Shown in pieces: positions 50,988-60,420 of a stretch of DNA of 64,000 bases (position 1 is its first letter; every line of letters begins with the position of its first letter). The notes beneath the pieces were generated by a model, which was given only the letters and a program-made list of their open reading frames with translations, did no database searches and was not told the origin of the DNA. The stretch is from Diphasiastrum complanatum. Taxonomy: Eukaryota > Streptophyta > Lycopodiopsida > Lycopodiales > Lycopodiaceae. Position numbers and translations under genes: made by a program. The DNA is taken from assembly GCA_029204225.1 (NCBI GenBank), contig CM055094.1, forward strand, positions 14,204,928-14,268,927, in the 5' to 3' direction.

Positions 50988-52100
50988 CTATGCATGTTTA
51001 TGCATCTTCTCAACAACCATATGCAAACATTCTTTCTTACTTAGAAGTTCACCATCTGTGAAATCATCCACACCAGGTTGAAGATCATCAGCTTCATAGT
51101 CAATTATATAAGAAAATTTATCAAGAGCCTTAAATATCCAACAAAGAGCTTCGGTCATAAATCTACATGCTTTTCTAAATTTTCTATAATTCGTCGACTT
51201 TGTATTATAACGATTTGCACTCTTCTGTAAAACCATTAAAATAGTTACAAAATGTAGCTATTTTTTGTGTTGGTTCTACATTGTTGTGTACTTTTGTGAA
51301 ATGTCGCTCTTGCTTGCCAGTGAGATTTCTCCATTCCTTGTGATGAGCATATGTTGAGACTACCACTATTTCTTGCAAAGAATGCTACATGATACTGTAA
51401 TATATGATGTATTACATACAATATAAAAATAAACTAGCAATAACATAAAGCTAAATCAATAGCACAAAACTTTTAACAATAGATTGAAAGGTAGATTTTA
51501 CCATGTAACGAGTTATGTGATCTGCCTCCCATGCACTTTGGACTGCATCAACAAACTCACTAGTTGTTTTCAGTATCATTTGCATATCAATAATTGTAGA
51601 TTTCTCTTTATGTAAATATCTCACCATGTTATCAAGCTTTTTTCAAACTTTAATAGCTTTGAGACAAGTAGAACCACTTTTTTCAAAATATTGAGTAGTA
51701 GCTATAATTTCTTTCCAGATTGAGTATTGAATTTTGGATTTTTTTTAAGAGTAGTTTGATAAACATTTGTGAGCCTTTGATCCTCCAATGCTTGGTTTAC
51801 ATAGAATATTTCTTGATTTACTTGAAAGCTTGTCATCCTTTTGGATTTTGACATGGCCGTTATGTAATCTAGCTTTAGACAAAACATCTTGTATTCTACA
51901 AATGGCTTGCTTTGAAGATGACTCTGGTTTTGTGTTCCATGCAAACAATATGTGAAGATATATTATTTTTTCTATTATATGAACCTCTGCATGGAGTGTA
52001 CAAATATAAACATTATGTATAGGAATCAACATCACTGGTTTTCAATTTGCATCTTCTCTATCTCTTGATATTCCTGTACTCCTCTTAATGTTTTTCTATG
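50988..52100 (-). pseudogene. 3' exons of duplicated gene copy 2 (possible transposase-like protein)
   Basis: Minus-strand blocks in order: VYICTLHAEVHIIEKIIYLH, then SKARLHNGHVKIQKDDKLSS and LCKPSIGGSKAHKC (52010-51750); YSIWKEIIATTQYFEKSGS, a stop, and LHKEKSTIIDMQMILKTTSE, FVDAVQSAWEADHITRYM ending at a good donor ATG|GTAAAA (about 51500). Next come STYAHHKEWRNLTGKQERHF ending near AAA|GTACAC (about 51287), and after TTTTACAG an in-phase last exon KSANRYNTKSTNYRKF to VVEKMHKHA and stop at 50988. The continuity of these blocks with the CxxC region at 52100 suggests one multi-exon protein. At least two stops or frame changes make it a pseudogene. Family not recognised with certainty. Confidence 0.5.
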
Positions 52101-52214
52101 TCTTCATGCAATACAAGTAAGGGTGCTTTGAATTAGCTCCATGGAAAACATGGAACATGCATTTTAATGTTTTCAGATCACTTGCCAAATGTCACTCTAT
52201 ATTGAAATTACCAA

Positions 52215-52850
52215 TTTCAAAAACATTGCCAATCACGTCTCAAGAATACAAACAGCGCCAGTTAACACTGAAATTGATGATGAACTATCGGATGCTGCAT
52301 TATTTTATGCTGAAGCGATAACTAATGTCGGTATTTGGTGGAAGATAAATCATCGATGCGTGCACTACAACAACAGTAGACAAACACAAGAGTAGAGCTT
52401 AATTGCGCGGTTGTTTGTAGAAGCATAAGAGTAGACAATCAAACAAAGCAGTAAGAAAGTTAGATAGTAAAGATAATAGCTAAAAATACAATTTTGACAA
52501 GCACTCTGAACGCAATAAAAGAGAGTGATTGATTCAAATTAATCTTTAGACATACAAGTCAAATTGATGCTTACTCTTAGAGTGAAATCTAGGGTTGGCC
52601 GATAAGGCAATGACACTCTGACTATCACAAAATACAATTGTCAGAGTGTACTGATTCAGATTAATATTTGACAGTAAATTTTTCAACTAAATTGTTTCTT
52701 TAATAGCTTAGGAAGAAGCAATGTACTCTTCTCCTGTAGAGGAAAGAGCAATAGAGGTAGGACCTCCGTTGAGGAAGAATGTAAATTTATATGTGGATTT
52801 ACGAATATCTACATCTCCTCCCCAATTGCATCTGAGTATCCACTGAGCCT
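52215..52850 (-). mobile_element. Nested copia RNase H / 3' end fragment
   Basis: The minus strand reads WGGDVDIRKSTYKFTFFLNG, then ALSSTGEEYIASS, then after a stop TIVFCDSQSVIALSANPRFH and SKSKHQFDL. These are the copia RNase H motifs (D-x-x-x-RKSTxG, ALSSxEAEY, CDNQSAI-x-LxxNPxFH-x-R-x-KH). Copy 1 of the duplicated gene lacks this block, which marks it as a later insertion. Confidence 0.75.
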
Positions 52851-52964
52851 CCTTGTGATTTTTGATGATTGTAGGATAGGATGTTCTACTGAATATCCAT
52901 GAAAGTATATCATGGTCTTCTTTTAACACCTATAAAAGAACAAGGAAGATTCAATCATAATAGT

Positions 52965-53605
52965 AAAATCTGAGTGTGTCGATATGATCATCACCCAATT
53001 TTCATATGTAGAAGGCAAACTTGAAAGCAATGTCATGATTGTGTCTTGATCATCGATGATCTATCTGACAACTGCCATCTGTTGCAAGAGATTCGTAAAC
53101 TGGCTAACGTGATTATGAAGTGAATCATCATTCGACATCTTGAGTGTGAAAAATTTTCTTCTGAGATGCAACTTTGAAGTCACATCCCTCACATCATATA
53201 GTGAGCTCAAGATGTCCCATACTTCTTTCAAAGTTTGGGGTCAAATCATGCCTTTTGATCGTTGACCATAAACGCTCTTTCGTCCATGTCAACTTTGGGA
53301 GATAGAGATGATACTACAACTACATTTGCATGTTGATTTGATTGCTTGTTGGCATTCTTTGCTTCTAATACCCTCCTGCAATCCTGGATCTCATGATTAG
53401 TGCATTTTTTATACTTACAGAACATTTTCTTCTTCGATTGTAGATTTCATTTGCTCTTGATTTTGTGTCGGCTTCTGATTTAATGCGGATTTCTTAGAGC
53501 TTTTCTTCTTTTGTCATTTTGAGCCTTTGCTGACATATAGAACATGAGATGATGAAGACGAAGAGGTGTCTTGACTTCTTCGATTGTCTTCTTGCAGCAA
53601 CATAT
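52965..53605 (-). mobile_element. Nested copia gag fragments in permuted order
   Basis: Minus-strand pieces in order are a Lys/Ser-rich region, CKYKKCTNHEIQDCRRVLEAK (a zinc-knuckle relic, about 53430-53360), VDMDERAFMV, then LKEVWDILSSLYDVRDV, HLRRKFFTLKMSNDDSLHNH, and MTLLSSLPSTYENWV (about 53000). In an intact copia Gag the SLPxSY block comes before the knuckle, so two fragments are joined in reversed order or derive from two copies. The block is absent from copy 1. Confidence 0.7.
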
Positions 53606-55448
53606 ATTATTCATATGAAATTTATATAAGTTCAACTTCACAAAAATTGACAAAACTTGGAAAGCTGCCAACCACTAGCTATCATTCTCTTATTGCACAT
53701 TAAAGTTGAAATCCTCAAAATGTTTTGAACTTGAAAGTGCTCCATTCATGACTGTGAGATTGACTCTCTCTCTCTTTTGTCCTTTAATAATTTCAGATTC
53801 ATCTAATTTTAAAACTATTATCAACTTATCATTTACCTTCTCATTTGGGATACTATAGAATTCTATTATAAATATTAGCAACAGATTAATGTTAATATCT
53901 AAATTTTTAGAGTTGTTATAAGATAAACATTCTCCTTCAAAAAACTATACTTCATTGATGTGAAATGAAATATTGACTATTTCTTACATGTCCTGATTTA
54001 GCATGTCTCGTTTAATTTCCACATGAAACGGTCATTGAATTGGAAACTTTTGAATACTTACTTGTGCAAAGGCTTCTTTAACCATTTTAAACATGGCAGA
54101 ATATGCTTCTCTATTGATATTAGAAAAATCACATGCACCTTGAATTAATGTATTATCAAGTATCTTACAAACTGCATTCATAATGTTCTCAACAATTGTA
54201 GCTTTGATTTTGTTCATTCTATTACTACTCTGCATTGACTTTGTTGAAGTCAAAGTCAGAATAAAACCTAATGATTTTCCAATAGAAGAGTCATTTGCCA
54301 CATGTTTTTGGATTACCAATACAAATCTGCACAATAAATATTAGTGGCATGTAAAAGTGAGACAAAAATCTTATCAACACTTTATTGAATCCAATACAAT
54401 GCTAGAGCTTCTTCAAATAATCAATTATAAACATAATTAGTACCACTAGTAACTGATACCATTATCAAAAAGAATTGACTAACACTTGAATGCACAAATC
54501 CTTCTTTTCAGCTTATCAGATTTTGATGAAAGATCACAAATATCCTTTACTGGGGATCACCTTCTTTTCTTTGTTTTTTTGCTCAGCAAGTCTATCTCTT
54601 TTATTAAAGATAAGTTTGAGATATGCAATGATTATAATGCACTTTTCATTTTATCATCGCTATTTGTAAGCTCCCTTACAAAAGTCTCTAGCTTTCAATA
54701 CGTTTTTTTAAGAATTTTATTTTTTTCTAAACAATTTTTAGGCTTATTTCTTTTTCATGACAGTCTTTTGATATTTGTTTAATTTTTTCTTCTAAAAAAT
54801 ATTTTTTTTGCATTGAATATGCATTACCATATGCTTTTAAATTCTCACAATACTCTAAAAGACCTTTTTTTTTATGACACATAAATCATCGATTGAGTTA
54901 CTGAATTGAAATCAGGATGTTGTAATGAATGAGGATGAACAGGATACAACAATTTTGATGACCATAAATCTAAATGCTTCAACTTTTCTTCCCTGTGACG
55001 AATCATATCATAAGGTGATAGTCTTTCATCTTTTGAATCCCTTGTCCTAAGGGCGCCGTACTCTGGTGGAAGATCTACATGAAGATGATAGGTAAAAACA
55101 TAAACTAATCAATAGTGCGTTGACAACAATAGCTAGATCTAAAAAAAGTAAAGTACCATCAAACATTGTAAAGAAGCTCATATGAGTATATATGGATATG
55201 ACATGTCTTGAATGGCACGAAACAAATCTTCATTTTTGGAGATGGCGGCTAGCAAAAGTTCATTGTTGGAGATGGTGGTAGCCATATTTTTGATGTGCTA
55301 TTCTATTCTAATTTTTGTTTTTCAAAACTAATTTTGAATGTTTCAAATGTTGAGAGGGAAAAGATTCGACATTCAAGAGTATCCATTAGGGGATATTAGA
55401 ACTCAAATGGGCCCTTTGTCAAGATGTCATTTTTGACTTCGCACGCTT

Positions 55449-55661
55449 TCAACGCTTATGTGTCCCAATGAATGGTGTCCATCTGTGACGAACTATAACA
55501 GTGGTTGACGGACGGAAATTGTATTTAACTTTCTCGGCCAAATTTTCGTGATTTTCAAATATCCCACCGGGCAGAACAAACAATTGTGATCGAACTACAG
55601 TTACTGCCCGAATACTCTTATGCTGCCCGTCATTGTTCACTCGAGGTTGATTTGACATCAA
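55449..55661 (-). CDS. Small open frame downstream of the H3-like gene
   Basis: The minus frame has two possible starts near 55661-55656 and reads MSNQPRVNNDGQHKSIRAVT, then VRSQLFVLPGGIF to a stop at 55449, about 70 codons. It overlaps the position where the histone C-terminal helix should be but is in another frame. Composition is protein-like and basic. No family recognised; it may be a decayed 3' part of the same transcript. Confidence 0.3.
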   Translation of the reverse strand: MMSNQPRVNNDGQHKSIRAVTVVRSQLFVLPGGIFENHENLAEKVKYNFRPSTTVIVRHRWTPFIGTHKR

Positions 55662-55950
55662 TAGTCATAAATTGTGGTTAAGTAATCCTTGGTGCAGCGC
55701 CTCAATTGCCATTACCGTCCATCTCACATCTACAGATAGACTTCTTGTAACCTGCCTGATGGATCTCTGTATGTGAGCTTTCGGAATCAGAAGATTATTT
55801 GTCTTCTGTAGCTTCCGAATATCCTTGAGCCAGGGTGAATCTCTTCTTCTGCCCCTTGGCTAGGAGGAGGTGGTGGTTGTGGATTTCTCTGCCCTGATCC
55901 TGAGATTGGTATTCCACGTGGCCTCGTGCAGTTTGCTTGGTCCGCACCAT
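55660..55950 (-). pseudogene. Histone H3 variant-like protein, CENH3-like, frame-broken
   Basis: The ATG at 55950 opens MVRTKQTAR, the H3 N-terminus with Val for Ala at position 2. A tail follows that reads either basic (AKGQKKRF) or, one frame over, proline-rich (QPPPPPSQG). A short deletion near the RF-x-PG position shifts the frame, and then the histone fold is unmistakable: LKDIRKLQKTNNLLIPKAHI, QRSIRQVTRSLSVDVRW, TVMAIEALHQ (about 55828-55690). One base later DYLTTIYDY matches the end of helix 2. Features favouring a centromeric H3 are LLIP, the VRW-T loop and the divergent tail; canonical H3 has LLIRKLPF and LRFQS. The C-terminal CAIHAKRV segment is degraded. No intron is seen. It cannot make an intact histone as read. 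Confidence 0.75.
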
Positions 55951-55961
55951 TAATGTCCAAT

Positions 55962-56180
55962 ATCGGATCAGCGCGCGAAGAAGGAGAACCCAGGATCGGA
56001 AGTCAGGTATAGCGCGTCGAACCGATACCTGAGCTCTACAAAACCGATAGCTAGTAGCGAATGGGTGCGCATGAGTAATTGCGGTTCGTAAAAAGTATGA
56101 ATCACTATCGCATGGATGTAGAGAACTGTAAGAACTTTAAGCAAAACAATTTTAGCATCGTCCATCAATATATATAGAGA
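55962..56180 (-). promoter_or_regulatory. Promoter region of the H3-like gene
   Basis: A TATA-like CTATATATATTG lies at 56166-56177 (minus), about 215 bp before the ATG. A copy of the element's recurring motif (CGCGCTGATCCGATATTGG on the minus strand, 55962-55981) sits about 10 bp before the ATG. Another in the opposite orientation lies at 56012-56032. Confidence 0.4.
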
Positions 56181-56489
56181 AAATTTGAAATGATTGCAAA
56201 TGTCGTGGGTTGGATGTCCGAGACTCGAATTACGATGATGATTTTTCCGAGACTTGCCAATCAAATCAAACTAAATATCCATCTATCATCAAAATGATTA
56301 GTCGATATCGAATAAAACTGAATTAATTTCAACTAAAATATGGTCACATCTACAATTAAAGCTACAAAAGTATGGTGACGTCTACGATTTATTGCTGCAA
56401 TTGACAATGTTAAGCTATAAATATTTGACTTTTTTTTATATCCAATCATTATAATTTCCTAAAATTCCAGCCGCCATTATTTGACCCAA

Positions 56490-57070
56490 TAGCAAATCGA
56501 CACACATATATTGCATGTGAAAACCAGAGAGGGTATTCCCGCGCGCTGAACCGATATTGGAAAATAATATGAATGATCAAAGCTTGATTTGATAGATTCT
56601 CCTTAGCTTTGGACAGAATGAAGAGTCTACCAAATCAAGCTTTGATCATGCAAAATACATTCCAATAATTTCATAAATTTTCTAAAAACTTTTTTTCCTA
56701 CAACAACGATTCGACGCGCGCAGTCCAAGTGAAAAATCAATGTCTTCTCCAAAGGCACGCTGATCCGATAGCCAGTATTTCATCCGATAGCTAATCGACA
56801 CGCATATACAGCATTTGAAAACTAGAGTTGCTATTCTCGCGCACTGAACCGATAATGGATGGAATATGAATGATCAAAATTGAATTGATAAATTTTGCAT
56901 AATCTTGGACACTATGAAGAGTCTACCGAATCAAGCTTTGAGCATGCGTAATGGGGTCCAATAGTTTTCAAATTTTCAATAAAAAATTTGTTCCTGCAAT
57001 AGCGATTCGATGCGCGCAGTCCAAATGGAGAATAACCATCTTCCGCCAGGCGCGCTGATCCGATATCTGA
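56490..57070 (+). repeat. Two tandem ~297-bp repeats with hairpin and CCGATAT motif
   Basis: Unit 1 (about 56493-56789) and unit 2 (about 56790-57070) share in order ATCGACACRCATATA, AAACYAGAG, CGCGCRCTGAACCGATAWTGG, ATATGAATGATCAAA, GAAGAGTCTACC, AATCAAGCTTTG, GATTCGAYGCGCGCAGTCC and CGCTGATCCGATA. Unit 1 also contains an inverted repeat with 28-bp arms at 56572-56599 and 56621-56648. The repeats fill the gap between the divergent H3-like and plus-strand genes. Confidence 0.8.
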
Positions 57071-57399
57071 TATGGAGAAAAATTATATTGGAACGCCTTA
57101 TGAACGACTAATGAAAATGTTCTGAATGAACATTGTTTCAAAAGAAAAAATTTCATCTTTACTCTGCTTAAATAGGATGAGAGATTGTAATAATTCTCCT
57201 CGTACACGTTTTTCAATGATATCCATTTATCATTTGTTTATTATTTGTTTAATAATTATTCAAGGAGGCTACTGATTGAATGTTTAATGTCTTCCGGCGC
57301 AGGTACAGATTCTAAGGTCAAGCTAATGATGATTCAATGAATCTAGTGATAGACGAGTTAATAAATTTCGACGTAGGTACAAATTTTTATCACTCTGAT

Positions 57400-57713
57400 T
57401 GGTGGATAAATATAGGCTGTGTTTTTCAATTCGTTACTTGACAAATGTATGGCTGTGATCAACTAAATATGGGCACCACTTGCCATATTTCGATTGTGTG
57501 ATCTTTTATTCTGAACTCACTAGTCTTTTTGTTTTCTTTCTATCTCACGATATCGAATCGACACGCGCCTTTTCAAACATTGCATGGTCGGATTCATTCA
57601 GACGCACTGAATCAATCACCCATTTCTCGTCCTAGCGATATCGGATCAACACACACACTCTTGTTCATTCCTCTAATAACATTCTGTCGCGTTGAACCGA
57701 TATCAGGTTCAAT
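57400..57713 (+). promoter_or_regulatory. Upstream region of the plus-strand unknown gene
   Basis: A TATA-like GGATAAATATAGG lies near 57402-57415. Inverted copies of the recurring motif (GATATCGAATCGACACGCG; GATATCGGATCAACACACA) are at about 57550 and 57638. A direct copy, GCGTTGAACCGATATCAGG, is at 57688-57706, eight bases before the ATG at 57714. Confidence 0.4.
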
Positions 57714-59214
57714 ATGGCTAGTTCCTCCATGACCTCAGATAACAAACTTTTGGATTGTTTTAATGCCAATGACATTCCATCTGAGAAATTAGAGTATTTT
57801 GCTAGTATTTTTTTTGCTCCCTTCGATATCGATAAGCTAGTTTATGAGAATTGTTATAATTTAATTTCTTTTCTTGATAATTTTTCTCAGATTATTAGTA
57901 CTCCTGTTTTGGATATAGATAGATTTTGTTTCGTTCATTTTCAGGACCTTGTGCATTCCCAACCATCCTCTAAGCATAAACACAATAGAAAGTACTCTAA
58001 CCTGCATGACCATTTCAAAAGAAATATATATTGTGATATCCACAAAAGAATATGTCGCCTTCTTATCAAAGGAATGGCATTCGTCTTTTACATATCTGTT
58101 GAAATTCCAGATGATGAGTCTGTTGAATCTGCAACTGTTCCATTGATCGAAGCATCTGCACCTACTCCAGTTGATGTAGATGATGCAAATATTGATATAG
58201 GGGTAGAAGCTGAAGCATCTATGACTTCAGATTATCAAAAAACTCTCCCTCGTTCTATAATCTCTCTGATTCTCTTCCATTTGCAACTCCTGTTAATTAA
58301 TTAACTCTACTCAACGTTTTCTTATATTTTATAAATAATGAAAGTTATATCTCATTTAATGATATTAAAGATGTTTTGAATTTGAGATGAAATCCTCTCA
58401 ATTTTTGCTCAAAATTTATCTGAATTTTTTGACATTGTTGATTACTCATATGATGACCTTGAAAGTGAGATAGATTATGATATAGATGGCAATTGGAAAT
58501 CTGGCAATGAGGCCTTGGAGGCCATGATTGAAAAATCTAAAGCCTATAAAAAAACTTTGCCTACAGAGGAAGAATTTTTGGAATTCCAAAAAAAATATCC
58601 CCCACGGAAATGTAGAGGCCATTGGAGGACATGACATTAGTAGAGCAAACGTCGTTGATTACGATGATTATGATCTGGTACGTAGATATTATATTGGTAT
58701 TGATATTGTTCAGTTTTTTTATTGAGTTTGTAGTGCTATATATAATTCTAAATTTATTTTCTTTTCTCGTTTACAAGATGCTATTGAAATAGATGCCTTT
58801 GGTATGAGACGTGGAGGCGTCCGTGGTGTATCAATCGGGAGAAAAGATGTGTCTCTATCTCATTATTTGAAACACTTTCAAAATAATGAGATTTGTATAT
58901 ATTATTCATCTTTTAATCCATATGCAACCATTGTCATTATGGCCATCAAATCATTATCAATTTGTTTAGGAGGCCATAAGTACGCAAGAGGAACATCTAA
59001 AATAATTTTTGTGAAAAGAGATTTGGCTATTAAGATATTGGGTTATACTCCCAATGAGACTACGAAAAGATCATCTGCAATGGCCCTTTATTCGGGTTAC
59101 ATTGATATGAGCAAGATAAAAAATTTAGAATTTTTGGATCCATATAAAAGGAGATTATTCCTTTATGACAATACCATCCGTCTGAATCTTGAAGAGGATG
59201 ATGATGATAATTAA
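57714..59214 (+). pseudogene. Unknown protein with acidic tail, frame-broken
   Basis: The ATG at 57714 opens MASSSMTSDNKLLDCFNAND and runs 196 codons to 58304, including IDKLVYENCYNLISFLDNFS and an acidic/Val-rich stretch. Coding then seems to continue in other frames: SDSLPFATPVN, FLYFINNESYISFNDIKDVL, then EFFDIVDYSYDDLESEIDYD to EEEFLEFQKKYP (to about 58605), then GGHDISRANVVDYDDYDLVR, and finally 58804-59214 MRRGGVRGVSIGRKDVSLSH to LRLNLEEDDDDN-type tail. I interpret one gene of roughly 480-500 residues with about three shifts, or one with small introns; I do not give a joined protein. No known domain recognised. The last segment is rich in basic residues and may bind nucleic acid (inference). 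Confidence 0.5.
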
Positions 59215-59243
59215 ATAATAATCTGTAATAGATTTTTGATATA

Positions 59244-60135
59244 TTACAAGGATTTCTCTTTTGTAATGAATTTGAATGCCTTTCGAAATATCGTAATAAA
59301 CAGTTTATATGACAACATACTTGAATACTCGAATTCTTTTTTTCTGATTGCCGCTATGTGTAGGTAAGTCATTACTCTCTTTCTTTTCCTCTTCATCATT
59401 GTCTTATTGATAATTTTTATATCAACAATAGATTTTAAACTGTCGGATCGCAACTTTTCCATGGATTCTAACATTTCTTGGTTTGATCCCCGAAGAGTAG
59501 TGACAGTAGCATTCAACTTTGACATAACAATCTTGAGTGCATTGTTTTCAACACTAGTGTGTTGTACATAATGAAGCAATTGTTGATTTGCACTTTGCAA
59601 TTGTTGATTAGCAAACTGTAATTGTTGATTAAGACAAGATATGCTATGCATTCCAATATCACACAACCTTTGACAATATCCAAGTAATCCGCTATTTCCT
59701 TCACATACATATATGAGAAGATGAGTTACGGACTTAAAATCTGGACAGAAATTGGTAGCTTGATTATTAGGATAAATTGATCCATCCACCCACAAATCTA
59801 TATTCATATGATTATTCATTCTCAATTCTCTAACTATTGCAGTAGCATTCTCTACAACTTTCGCATTTTTCTTAATAATTGGAGTGCATTCCATCGGAAG
59901 AGCAACATGCAAATGGAACATTGACATTGTTAAAGCTACAATCATGTAAATGAATCAAACTATCATATCTAGCATTCCTTACTTTTGTAATGTTTATGTC
60001 GCATTGAAAAATCGTCCCACCTCATATTTCACTATAAGCATACAGTGATTTCAAAAGTTCTGCCTCTCCCGCTTCAGTTTTTGCATTGAGCACACCAAGA
60101 TTTTCAGTCTTCTCATCCTGAATTTTGGAATGAGC
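59244..60135 (-). CDS. Unknown coiled-coil protein, convergent with the plus-strand gene
   Basis: An open frame 59945-59244 (233 codons) reads IIKKNAKVVENATAIVRELR, then GLLGYCQRLCDIG, then a repeat LNQQLQFANQQLQSANQQLL (three NQQLxxA units) and a helix NQEMLESMEKLRSDSLKSIV, with a basic end KRKRKRV. Upstream in another frame, 60135-59960 reads HAHSKIQDEKTENLGVLNAK, AELLKSLYAYSE, a stop, and TIFQCDINITKVRNARYDSL, so the gene probably started further right and carries one stop and one shift. Its stop lies 30 bp from that of the plus-strand gene. No domain beyond a coiled coil is recognised. Confidence 0.5.
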
Positions 60136-60319
60136 ATGAAGAGAAGTTATTATATTTCATGCTTATCTAACTAATGTCTGAAGTTAACCATACTAGTTAA
60201 ACGTCGGGCAAGGCCGAAAACTTGAAAAACAACGACCAGAAGTTACCGGTTTTCATTCTCTCTCTACGTAACCTCTCTCTAAAGTGAAATTTCTTAAAGG
60301 GCCCATATTTCCCCTAATG

Positions 60320-60420
60320 CATTTAACTATGGTTAGGCAAGAATCAATTTTGGATGTGAGTACAATGGTCAGAATGGTTAACATTGGAAATGGTGAGGGC
60401 ATATGTGTAAAGTATGCCAA
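60320..60420 (-). pseudogene. Resumed flank of duplicated gene copy 2
   Basis: CATTTAACTATGGTTAGGCA to GTGTAAAGTAT matches 16674-16769 beside copy 1. This shows where copy 2 continues after the TIR-bounded insertion. It lies upstream of the start codon of the duplicated gene and is probably promoter or leader DNA. Confidence 0.75.

Larger units (their letters stand above)
52101..55383 (-). pseudogene. Duplicated gene copy 2, 5' part, with two nested copia insertions
   Basis: This is homologous to copy 1 (14531-16680) along its length apart from two insertions (52215-52850 and 52965-53605). The ATG at 55285 opens MATTISNNELLLAAISKNED, then LFRAIQDM. After an AT-rich intron-like stretch comes YGALRTRDSKDERLSPYDMI (around 55060-54960), then a Lys/Glu coiled coil (KKYFLEEKIKQISKDCHEKE, about 54800). 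KSMQSSNRMNKIKATIVENI to QKFPIQ follows (54334-54032), then FIIEFYSIPNEKVNDKLIIV (about 53870) and LKEDHDILSWIFSRTSY (52929-52880). SDLKTLKCMF and GANSKHPYLYC lie near 52170-52110. Stops and frame changes are frequent. No domain is recognised with certainty. Confidence 0.5.
55384..60319 (+). mobile_element. TIR-bounded 4.94-kb insertion carrying a histone H3-like gene and two unknown genes
   Basis: Left end 55384-55417 (CATTAGGGGA...TGGGCCCTTT) and right end 60296-60319 (AAAGGGCCCA...TCCCCTAATG) are inverted copies, differing by a 10-bp spacer length. Outside them, 55366-55383 and 60320-60416 match one continuous stretch of copy 1 (about 16664-16766), so the segment is an insertion with a known empty site. 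At most a single C is duplicated, so no ordinary target duplication is visible. Inside are an H3-like gene (minus), an unknown gene (plus) and a convergent unknown gene (minus), with tandem repeats between the first two. I find no transposase, integrase, polymerase or rolling-circle motif. It could be a non-autonomous transposon, an unusual virus-derived insert, or a transposed gene cluster. Confidence 0.75.

Noticed and set aside
55384-60319. Assignment of the TIR insertion to CACTA (EnSpm)
   Set aside because: The ends read CATTA and not CACTA/CACTG, no 3-bp target duplication is visible, and no CACTA-type transposase is encoded.
55384-60319. Assignment of the insertion to a known endogenous plant virus group
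   Set aside because: No reverse transcriptase, movement protein, coat zinc knuckle, Rep or RNA polymerase motif is visible. A viral origin remains only one of several possibilities.
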